Assembly (NCBI GenBank): GCA_902796535.1
Contig: CADBPL010000015.1
Location: forward strand, 1-7,373
From: Oscillospiraceae bacterium
GTDB taxonomy: Bacteria; Bacillota; Clostridia; Oscillospirales; Acutalibacteraceae
Reading direction: 5' to 3'
DNA: 7,373 bases
Under the pieces are notes generated by a model. That model made no database searches. It was given only the letters and a program-made list of their open reading frames with translations, and was not told the origin of the DNA. The translations under genes and the position numbers were made by a program. This document shows, in pieces, positions 1 through 5,132 of the stretch. Numbering within the stretch: the stretch's first letter is position 1; each line of letters begins with the position of its first letter.

Positions 1-777
1 GCCGTCCGCCGCTTCCTCCACATCGTCAACGGCGGCGCCCAGAAACGCGGCGGTGAGCGGCACTAATTTTTCGCGCGGGATGCAGGTGTGGCCGTTGCCC
101 AGATTGTGGCGCAGGGCGTGCAGAATGCCGGCGCGGTTGCGCTGCGCGTGAAGTGAAACGTCTGGCATGGCGCGGGCGATGGCGTCGGCGCGCTCAAAGT
201 TGATGCCGATGCGTTCGGAGCAGAGCAGATAGGGGTTGCTCTGCACCGTTTCCACAGCGCGGATGCCGAACACGCGGTAGGCGTTCAGGCATTCGCGCGC
301 GTTCATGCCGTAGCGCTCGAGCGCAATGAGCGTTTGGCGCACGGCGAACTGTTTGGTGAATTCCTCGCAGATCAGGTTCGCCTTCTCGCGTGAGATGCCC
401 TTGATCGTGCTCAGGCGGGCGGGATCGTTTTCGAGCACGTCGAACGAATCCTCGCCGAACGCGTCAATGATTTTTTGCGCGGTGGCGGCGCCGATGCCCT
501 TGATGGTGCCGGCGGCTAAATATTTGTAAAGATCCTCTGCCGACGAGGGCAGAGAACGGGTGAACGATTTGGCCTTGAACTGCTGCCCGTAAACCGGGTG
601 GGTGGCAAACGAGCCGCGCACGGTCAGCCGCTCACCCACGGAAACCTCCGGCATGACGCCCACAACAGTGACGTATTCGCCGTCGCTTTCCAGCTCCAGA
701 ACGGTGAACCCGGTCTGTTCGATATGAACCGAAACGTCTTCGACGCAGCCGGTGATCTCAACTTCGTTCGGGGTCAT
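1..777 (-). CDS. recD2: RecD2-type ATP-dependent DNA helicase (N-terminal 259 codons, cut by window edge)
   Basis: The reverse strand translates without a stop from ATG at 777 to the window edge. The first ~80 residues look like the OB-fold seen at the RecD2 N-terminus, including a GERLTVRGSF segment followed by HPVYGQQFKAKSF. Next come helix-hairpin-helix DNA-binding segments, KYLAAGTIKGIGAATAQKI and, ~40 residues later, LSTIKGISREKANLI. A helical region with FAVRQTLIALERYGMNA follows. This order is characteristic of RecD2 (YrrC-like) SF1B 5'-3' helicases, which act in DNA repair and are usually about 720-750 residues, so the Walker A and other helicase motifs lie beyond the window. The start is supported by GAGGAG seven bases upstream (785-790). 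The start lies inside the preceding gene (20-bp overlap), suggesting translational coupling. Confidence 0.93.
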   Translation of the reverse strand, partial: MTPNEVEITGCVEDVSVHIEQTGFTVLELESDGEYVTVVGVMPEVSVGERLTVRGSFATHPVYGQQFKAKSFTRSLPSSAEDLYKYLAAGTIKGIGAATAQKIIDAFGEDSFDVLENDPARLSTIKGISREKANLICEEFTKQFAVRQTLIALERYGMNARECLNAYRVFGIRAVETVQSNPYLLCSERIGINFERADAIARAMPDVSLHAQRNRAGILHALRHNLGNGHTCIPREKLVPLTAAFLGAAVDDVEEAADG

Positions 778-1120
778 GCGTTTGCTCCTCTTTCATGATC
801 ATTTCTTTCAGCTCTTCCGGTGTGAGCAGCTCAATGCCGCTGCACTGGCGGCACAGCGCGCGGCAGGTTTTCCGCTCTTCCTCGCTGATGCCGCAGTCAA
901 TGCCGAGCACGCGGCACGGCCTGGGGAAACAGAAAAATGAAAACCGCAGCTGCGCCGAATAGAGCTGGCGGGCGCAGTTTTGGTCGCTGCAGCGCAGCAG
1001 GATCAGGTATTCCCGCGCTTCCCCGCGGGAAATGAGCAGCACCGCGAGCGCGTAGGTCAGCCCGAGCGCGCCGCAAAGCGCCGCAGCAAAAACGAAAACT
1101 TCGATCAAAGCGTTCACCAT
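758..1120 (-). CDS. Small cysteine-rich protein with one N-terminal membrane segment, function unknown
   Basis: A 120-residue protein that I do not recognise as a named family. Residues 4-30 form one hydrophobic segment, probably a membrane anchor or uncleaved signal. The remaining ~90 residues are charged and cysteine-rich: nine Cys in all, at 16, 44, 49, 64, 69, 76, 86, 90 and 93. These form two C-x4-C pairs and a C-x3-C-x2-C group, which could bind a metal or form disulfides. The C-terminus is acidic and helical (TPEELKEMIMKEEQ). The ATG at 1120 has GGAGAGG seven bases upstream (1128-1134). The 3' end overlaps recD2 by 20 bp, so the two are almost certainly co-transcribed. Good ribosome binding sites at both ends of the pair favour a real gene. 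A role alongside RecD2 is not implied by anything in the sequence. Confidence 0.75.
   Translation of the reverse strand: MVNALIEVFVFAAALCGALGLTYALAVLLISRGEAREYLILLRCSDQNCARQLYSAQLRFSFFCFPRPCRVLGIDCGISEEERKTCRALCRQCSGIELLTPEELKEMIMKEEQTHDPERS
785..790 (-). promoter_or_regulatory. Ribosome binding site of recD2
   Basis: GAGGAG on the minus strand with a 7-nt spacer to ATG at 777. It fixes the recD2 start and lies inside the upstream small gene, as expected for coupled translation. Confidence 0.7.
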
Positions 1121-1203
1121 GCGGCATCCTCTCCGGAACAGTTTTGCTCCATTCTATTCCGGACCCGCGGCGATGGTGACTGCAAAACCAAGGCTCAGCT
1201 TGC

Positions 1204-1235
1204 AGGGAACGCCGCCCCGTAGGGAACGCCGCCCT
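1204..1235. repeat. Tandem partial copy of the left arm of the 77-bp element
   Basis: AGGGAACGCCGCCC occurs at 1204-1217 and again at 1221-1234, a direct repeat offset by 17 bp. The outer copy is a fragment of the arm without the rest of the element, suggesting nested insertion, slippage or the remnant of an earlier copy. Confidence 0.65.
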
Positions 1236-1295
1236 CGGCGTTCCTCAAAATAACGCTATCAAATTCAACGGAACGCCGGGGGCGGCGTTCCCTAC
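1219..1295. repeat. 77-bp MITE-like element with 26-bp terminal inverted repeats
   Basis: Bases 1219-1244 and 1270-1295 are reverse complements over 26 bp with a single mismatch (T at 1235 against the position expected to be C). Each arm begins GTAGGGAACGCCGCCC when read inward. The 25-bp centre (1245-1269) is AT-richer than the arms. No coding capacity. Structure and size fit a miniature inverted-repeat element or a REP-like palindrome. Transcribed, it would form a very stable hairpin, but there is no adjacent U-run on either strand to make it a canonical terminator. Confidence 0.8.
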
Positions 1296-1416
1296 AAAAT
1301 GGCCCGCACAGTGATCGAACCATCGACCGTTGTGCAGTTTTTATCGTCCGGCAAATGTGAAACAGCAGCCTTTTGTGTTGTGGCGGTTGGTAATTCCTGT
1401 GTTCCACTCACTTTTG

Positions 1417-1548
1417 CCCTCTCCGTCGCCGCCCTTGGCGGCGCCACCTCTCCCAGAGGGCGAGGCAAGATTTGTGCCTTTAAATCGTGAGTAAAATGAG
1501 TTCTCTTGGCTCTCCCTTGGGAGAGCTGTCACGGAGTGACTGAGAGGG
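1417..1548. repeat. Compound REP/BIME-like inverted element (two hairpin-bearing halves, head to head)
   Basis: Two related arms face each other. The left arm (1417-1466) starts CCCTCTCCGTCGCC and the right arm (1509-1548) ends ACTGAGAGGG. The reverse complement of the left arm aligns with the right arm at both ends (GCCTCGCCCTCTGGGAGAG versus GGCTCTCCCTTGGGAGAG, and GGAGAGGG versus TGAGAGGG). Each arm folds into two hairpins: 1427-1443 (7-bp stem) and an imperfect one at 1448-1465 on the left; 1509-1526 (8-bp perfect stem, TT loop) and 1528-1540 (5-bp stem) on the right. A 42-bp AT-richer spacer separates the arms. This organisation is that of BIME or MITE elements. I associate the right-arm wording with repeats common in gut Clostridia, but that is recollection, not a search result. 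Confidence 0.7.
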
Positions 1549-1573
1549 GAAATAAAATATCATCTGACTTCAC

Positions 1574-1602
1574 GGCACGCAAGAATGCGTGCCTGCATTT
1601 TT
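1574..1602 (+). repeat. Perfect 8-bp hairpin followed by T5
   Basis: GGCACGCA (1574-1581), loop AGAA, TGCGTGCC (1586-1593), then TGCA and five T (1598-1602). On the plus strand it resembles a weak intrinsic terminator, but no plus-strand gene feeds it. On the minus strand, which carries all the genes, it has no U-run. It more likely belongs to the repeat cluster than to gene expression. Confidence 0.5.
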
Positions 1603-1607
1603 CCAAT

Positions 1608-1789
1608 CCGCTATCGGCTATTCGCTATCCGCTATTCGCTATCCGCTATTCGCTATCTGCTATCCGCTATTCGCTATCGGCTATTCGCTATCCGCTATCC
1701 GCTATTCGCTATCGGCTATCCGCTATCCGCTATCCGCTATCGGCTATCGGCTATCCGCTATCGGCTATCCGCTGCCGGTTACCGGCTGC
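1608..1789. repeat. Heptanucleotide tandem array, 23 clean units plus 3 decayed
   Basis: Strict period-7 array with plus-strand unit NNGCTAT. The first two bases vary among CC, CG, TC and once CT, while GCTAT is invariant in 23 consecutive units from 1608 to 1768. Three further units (1769-1789: CCGCTGC, CGGTTAC, CGGCTGC) keep the phase but have diverged. They contain the stop codon (1779-1781) and last residues of the ligase-like gene. On the minus strand each clean unit is ATAGCNN, so TAG recurs every 7 bases and closes all three sense frames. On the plus strand all three frames stay open, which creates spurious ORFs. There are no spacers of CRISPR type. Confidence 0.95.
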
Positions 1790-3167
1790 TCAGCCCGATT
1801 GCTCTGCGCCGGCGCAGGCGGCGGGGCGTTTTCACGGCGATGGCCTGCGGCGTTTTTTCCAGCAGAACGAAGATCATGGTGGTGATCAGCTCATAGGGCA
1901 GCGGGCAGAATTCGCCCGGGTTCACCAGCGACATCATGGTGATGCCGAGGAACGAGAGCGCCATGGTGAGCGTGAAGTGGTTGAGGCGCGAGAGAATGAC
2001 CCACAGGCGGGTGAGCAGGCGGATCGCAAAGCACACAATGCCGCAAATGCCGAAGGAGCCGATGATCTGGAACGGCGCGGAATGATACCAGCACAGCGCA
2101 AAGCGCTTGGACGGGTGCAGGTCGCGGTTGCCCCAATAGCCGAGGCCGCGGCCGAACAGGCGGTTGCCGTTAAAATCCTCCATCGCGCGTTCAAACAGCC
2201 CCAAACGGGTTTTATTCTCTTTGTAATCCACGATCCGCTCCACCGTGTAGCGGAAGAACGGCACCAACCGGCGGCCAAACACCGCGAGCACGGCCGCAAG
2301 GACGCCGAGCAGGATGAGGTTGTGGCGGCGGTGCTTTTTGTCAAAAGCGAGCGTGAGCAGCACGCAAAGCCCCATTTCCACCGTGCCGAACAGCAGCCCG
2401 CCGCGCGAGCCGCCCAGCAGCAGCGCCAGATAACCCGCCCAGCCAATGAGCGAAACCGCCCATTTTTTGCGTGATAAATAGAACGGGAACGGCAGGCCGA
2501 GCATGAGGAAGGTGGACACGTTGTTGCGCCACTGGAACGGAATGATGCCGTCCTTGGCCAGAACCAGACGGATGTTTTCAAGGTAGTATTCAAACACCAT
2601 GTAGGCGCCGAAGAGCGTGACGACGGTCATGACGAGCGCGAAGCTTTCGCCCAGCGAATTTTTTTCGTCGTTTTCGCAGCAGCCGTTGATGAGCCAGTAG
2701 ATGAGCACCATGCCGAAGCCAAGCCCAATGGTGTAATAAAGCGACGTTGCGCTGAAAAAAGCCTTGTAGTTGATCACGCCGTAGCCGCCGAGCGTGACGG
2801 CCACGGCCACGGCGAACACGCCCACAAAGGTCGGCCCCCGTTTTCGGGCAGTCAGGTTGCGCTTGAGAAAAATGCCGAAGCAGAGCACGGCGGGCAGCGC
2901 AAGCGGCACCAGCGGCAGGAAGGTGCCGGACGAATCAAAACACTTGATCAGCGTCATGGACAGCAGCAGGAACGGCAGCGTGGTTTGCGTAATATCCTTG
3001 CTGACAAAAAAGACCACGGCCAGCACCTGCAAAAACAGCACGGCGCCGATCACTTCAAAATCGAAGGTGGTGATGGCGACGGCCAGAAGCAGCTGGAACA
3101 GGATGAAATAATCAGTGCTGACGATCTTGCGCAGCTTCAGGCATAAGCGCCTCAGTTTGGAACGCAT
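1779..3167 (-). CDS. O-antigen ligase/polymerase-like multi-pass membrane protein (Wzy_C family)
   Basis: A 462-residue, very hydrophobic protein with about ten or more membrane segments. A basic N-terminus (MRSKLRRLCLKLRK) leads into the first segment at ~20-34. The region from LLGGSRGGLLFG (250-261) through R-rich cytoplasmic or periplasmic loops to NRLFGRGLGYWGN (335-347) and WYHSAPFQIIGSFGICG (360-376) matches the Wzy_C pattern of O-antigen ligases and polymerases. These proteins join or polymerise undecaprenyl-linked glycans outside the membrane. In a Gram-positive-type cell the product would be a capsule, teichoic-like or cell-wall polysaccharide. The C-terminus is strongly basic (PRRLRRRRAIGLSSR). 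I chose ATG at 3167 because AGAAGG lies 6 nt upstream; the ATG at 3254 lies inside the mreB end and a repeat array. It is the last gene of the purB-led run. The exact substrate is not readable from the sequence. Confidence 0.85.
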   Translation of the reverse strand: MRSKLRRLCLKLRKIVSTDYFILFQLLLAVAITTFDFEVIGAVLFLQVLAVVFFVSKDITQTTLPFLLLSMTLIKCFDSSGTFLPLVPLALPAVLCFGIFLKRNLTARKRGPTFVGVFAVAVAVTLGGYGVINYKAFFSATSLYYTIGLGFGMVLIYWLINGCCENDEKNSLGESFALVMTVVTLFGAYMVFEYYLENIRLVLAKDGIIPFQWRNNVSTFLMLGLPFPFYLSRKKWAVSLIGWAGYLALLLGGSRGGLLFGTVEMGLCVLLTLAFDKKHRRHNLILLGVLAAVLAVFGRRLVPFFRYTVERIVDYKENKTRLGLFERAMEDFNGNRLFGRGLGYWGNRDLHPSKRFALCWYHSAPFQIIGSFGICGIVCFAIRLLTRLWVILSRLNHFTLTMALSFLGITMMSLVNPGEFCPLPYELITTMIFVLLEKTPQAIAVKTPRRLRRRRAIGLSSR

Positions 3168-3173
3168 GAAAAA

Positions 3174-3181
3174 CCTTCTCT
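3174..3181 (-). promoter_or_regulatory. Ribosome binding site that decides the ligase-like start
   Basis: AGAGAAGG on the minus strand, 6 nt before ATG at 3167. No comparable site precedes the in-frame ATG at 3254, whose upstream bases are the 3' end of mreB. Confidence 0.6.
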
Positions 3182-3188
3182 CTGCGAG

Positions 3189-3254
3189 GTAAGAGGGAAG
3201 AGATAAGAAGCAAGAGATTTTTGAACCTCTTAACTCTTCATTCTTAACTCTCAT
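3189..3254. repeat. Inverted pair of four-unit heptamer arrays forming a potential hairpin
   Basis: Left arm 3189-3216 reads in heptamers GTAAGAG, GGAAGAG, ATAAGAA, GCAAGAG. After a 10-nt loop (3217-3226), the right arm 3227-3254 reads CTCTTAA, CTCTTCA, TTCTTAA, CTCTCAT, whose reverse complements are again NNAAGAR-type units apart from the last, ATGAGAG. The arms can pair imperfectly. The array fills nearly all of the space between mreB and the ligase-like gene, overlaps the last codons of mreB, and supplies its TAA (3244-3246). In the mRNA this would be a weak A/U- and purine/pyrimidine-rich stem, not a GC-rich terminator. Confidence 0.75.
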
Positions 3255-4281
3255 AAAATCCCGTGATTTCTTCGCGGTTTTTAAAAATGTAGCCCTGCTC
3301 GGTGAGCAGCTCCAGGTCGCGCAGCGCCTCGCCGATGCCGCGGGCCACGCAGGTGCGCGCGTTAGCGGCCACGCGGGTTTTGATGCCGGTTTTGTTTTCG
3401 ATGGCGTTGCTCATCTGGCGCAGCATGGCGCCGCCGCCGGTGAGCACGATGCCGTTGGAGCCGATATCGCCGACCAGCTCGGGCGGCGTGATCTCCAGCA
3501 GGGAGCGAACCGCCTCGCTGATGGCCTCAATGTGTTCGCGCATGGCGAGGAAGCAATCGGTGGAGGAGATCTCCAGCGTGGTCGGCAGGTTGCTGATGTA
3601 ATTCTTGCCCTTGACGGTCAGGAACAGCTCCGCCTCGGGCAAAACGGCGCAGCCGATGCGCACCTTGAGCATTTCGGCGGTTTTGTGGCCGATGATCACG
3701 TCGCGCTCCCGCCGCACCTGGCGGATGATGGCTTCATCCAGCAGGTTGCCCGCCACTTTAATGGAGGTGGAAACCGCGATGCTGCCCATGGAGATCACGG
3801 CAATGTCCGTTGTGCCGCCGCCGATATCCACCACCATGGTGCCCGTCACGTTGGCTGTGTCAATGCCCGCGCCCACGGCGGCCGCCAGCGGCTCCTCCAT
3901 CAGGCAGGCCCGCCCCGCGCCCGCGGCGGTGACGATGTCGAGCACCGTGCGCTTTTCCAGGTTGGTCACGCCGGAGGGCATACACACCACAATGTTGGGT
4001 TTAAAAATCGAGTTGCCGCACACCTTGGTGAGGTAGCGGGTGAGCATTTGGCGCGTGGCGGTGAAGTCGGACACAACGCCGTCGCGCAGCGGCTGCACCA
4101 CCCGGATGGAGGCGGGGTTGCGCTCCAGCATTTCAAACGCTTTTTTGCCCACGGCGCAGATGCGCCCGGTCTGCGTTTTGTAGGCCACCGCGCTCGGTTC
4201 GTCAAGAACGATGCCTTTGCCTTGCGCAAAAATCAGAACCGACGCCGTGCCCAGATCAATGCCGATGCTTTTGCCGAGCAA
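3244..4281 (-). CDS. mreB: MreB-family bacterial actin, rod-shape determination
   Basis: Actin/Hsp70-fold ATPase that forms membrane-bound filaments guiding cell-wall synthesis. The numbering here counts from the upstream TTG at 4290. Visible motifs are phosphate-1 GIDLGTASVLIF (10-21), GKGIVLDEPSAVA (24-36), the conserved MPSGVTNLEKR (104-114), EEPLAAAVGAGID (132-144), phosphate-2 VVDIGGGTTDIAVIS (153-167) and the adenosine motif GIVLTGGGAML (280-290). Length (~345) is normal for the family. It is somewhat divergent: typical MreB has GTANTLIY and VRGRDLVTGLP where this has GTASVLIF and VKGKNYISNLP. No ATG is available, because an in-frame TGA lies just upstream. TTG at 4281 has AAGGAG at a 10-nt spacing and gives the usual short N-terminus. 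TTG at 4290 leaves only 1 nt after the site. No mreC or mreD follows, so this is an orphan copy. Confidence 0.93.
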   Translation of the reverse strand: MLGKSIGIDLGTASVLIFAQGKGIVLDEPSAVAYKTQTGRICAVGKKAFEMLERNPASIRVVQPLRDGVVSDFTATRQMLTRYLTKVCGNSIFKPNIVVCMPSGVTNLEKRTVLDIVTAAGAGRACLMEEPLAAAVGAGIDTANVTGTMVVDIGGGTTDIAVISMGSIAVSTSIKVAGNLLDEAIIRQVRRERDVIIGHKTAEMLKVRIGCAVLPEAELFLTVKGKNYISNLPTTLEISSTDCFLAMREHIEAISEAVRSLLEITPPELVGDIGSNGIVLTGGGAMLRQMSNAIENKTGIKTRVAANARTCVARGIGEALRDLELLTEQGYIFKNREEITGFYES

Positions 4282-4291
4282 GCCGATCAAA

Positions 4292-4297
4292 CTCCTT
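4292..4297 (-). promoter_or_regulatory. Ribosome binding site arguing for the TTG start of mreB at 4281
   Basis: AAGGAG lies 10 nt before TTG at 4281 but only 1 nt before the other in-frame TTG at 4290. The first is workable and the second is not, so the protein probably begins three residues later than the longest frame. Confidence 0.6.
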
Positions 4298-4373
4298 CAG
4301 CGGAATCTGCCGATGCAAATTCCGGCATACGTAATGAATCATTTTTGTGCGCTGCGGTTGGCGGAGCGCTGCC

Positions 4374-5132
4374 TTACTCTTGGATTTCCATTGCGACGCT
4401 CAGCGCCGGAGAGAACGAAAGCGACCATTTGTTTTTCACGTCGCCGTTGCTCTTGCGCTCCACGGTGTCGATGCGAATGTGGGTGCGGTCGCCCATGTCG
4501 CTGATCGTCGTGGTCAGGTTGCGGCCGAAGAACACCGCCGGATGCGAATCCGGGTCGACAAAAAACATCTTCATCTGACCGACGGTCATGGAATAGTGCT
4601 TGCTGGCGCCGCCGGTTTTCAGGTCGATGACCTTTATGCCGCTCGCGTCGGCGATGAAGCCGTAGGCATACATCTCAAACGTGGCGGGCAGATTGAGCAG
4701 AACGAATTCGCTGCAGGGCGAACCGAGCACCTTGACGGCGCGTTCGGAAGCGAGGTTGAACGCGTAAAGGCTCGCCGTTTCGTCGCCCTTGTTGAGGTAG
4801 GTGTAATACAGCATTTTTTTGTCGCTGCGCTCAAAGGTTTCGGTGTAAAATGTCGGCGCGTTTTCCCCAAAGGTGAGCAGCACCTTCAGCCGCCCCTGCA
4901 GGTCGTCACGGCAAAGCACCTGCCTGCCCGACAGGATCGTGAGGTAATAGGTCTGCTTTTCGGTTTTGACGAGCTCGGTCTTTTCCAGATTTTCACCGAC
5001 CGCGGCGTCGATGTATTGCTCTTTGGCCGTGGTCGCGGGTTCCACGGTCGGCGCCGTCGTCTCCTTTTTGCCGCAGGCGGCCAGTGAAAAAAGAACGGCT
5101 GCCGCGCAGAAAACGCAGATCAGTTTTTTCAT
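4374..5132 (-). CDS. Predicted lipoprotein of unknown function
   Basis: A 252-residue secreted lipoprotein. MKK, a hydrophobic core and the lipobox L-A-A-C (17-20) mark a type II signal peptide with Cys20 as the lipidated residue. It is followed by a Thr/Pro/Glu-rich flexible linker (~21-40). The rest is a soluble domain with alternating beta-type segments (YYLTILSGRQVLC, KMLYYTYLNKG, TASLYAFNL, GIKVIDLKTGG, TTTISDMGDRTHIRIDTVE), suggestive of a beta-rich, propeller-like fold, but I recognise no family. It sits on the outer face of the membrane. The ATG overlaps the gtrA stop (ATGA), and AAGGAGG is placed 10 nt upstream within gtrA, so it is translationally coupled to gtrA. Its neighbours (GtrA, MreB, Wzy_C ligase) point to an envelope role, which is inference. 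Confidence 0.88.
   Translation of the reverse strand: MKKLICVFCAAAVLFSLAACGKKETTAPTVEPATTAKEQYIDAAVGENLEKTELVKTEKQTYYLTILSGRQVLCRDDLQGRLKVLLTFGENAPTFYTETFERSDKKMLYYTYLNKGDETASLYAFNLASERAVKVLGSPCSEFVLLNLPATFEMYAYGFIADASGIKVIDLKTGGASKHYSMTVGQMKMFFVDPDSHPAVFFGRNLTTTISDMGDRTHIRIDTVERKSNGDVKNKWSLSFSPALSVAMEIQE

Larger units (their letters stand above)
1121..1778. other. Gene-free, repeat-packed intergenic region
   Basis: About 650 bp between the ligase-like gene and the small gene preceding recD2. I see no credible coding sequence: the open frames here either run through repeats or lack a ribosome binding site. The stretch holds a heptamer array, a perfect hairpin, a compound inverted element and a 77-bp terminal-inverted-repeat element, listed separately. 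The remainder, roughly 1296-1416 and 1135-1203, shows no recognised feature. A promoter for the small gene and recD2 should lie here on the minus strand, but I could not find a convincing -35/-10 pair. Confidence 0.7.

Noticed and set aside
842..865. C-x3-C-x2-C in the small protein as a radical SAM motif
   Set aside because: The protein is only 120 residues, with the motif near the C-terminus and no TIM-barrel or SAM-binding elements. The match is fortuitous or a different metal site.
1296..1345. Possible tRNA on the minus strand, prompted by GGTTCGATCA
   Set aside because: The flanking bases do not form a T-stem, and no acceptor, D or anticodon arm can be assembled at the right distances.
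1195..1407. 70-codon minus-strand open frame across the 77-bp element
   Set aside because: It is mostly repeat sequence, has no ribosome binding site and shows no protein-like features.
1608..1789. CRISPR array
   Set aside because: The repeat is 7 bp with no unique spacers and no cas genes nearby. It is a simple tandem array.
1506..2474. 322-codon plus-strand open frame with AIRYPLS-type heptapeptide repeats
   Set aside because: The repeats come from translating the heptamer DNA array (21 bp = 3 units = 7 codons), which has no stops in any plus-strand frame. The rest is antisense to the ligase-like gene. No ribosome binding site and no recognisable domain.
3168..3254. Longer N-terminus for the ligase-like protein from ATG at 3254
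   Set aside because: The extra 29 residues are encoded by the inverted heptamer array. The ATG overlaps the end of mreB and has no ribosome binding site, whereas ATG at 3167 has one.
3532..4578. 348-codon plus-strand open frame
   Set aside because: Antisense to mreB and the lipoprotein. It has the composition of a shadow frame and no domain.
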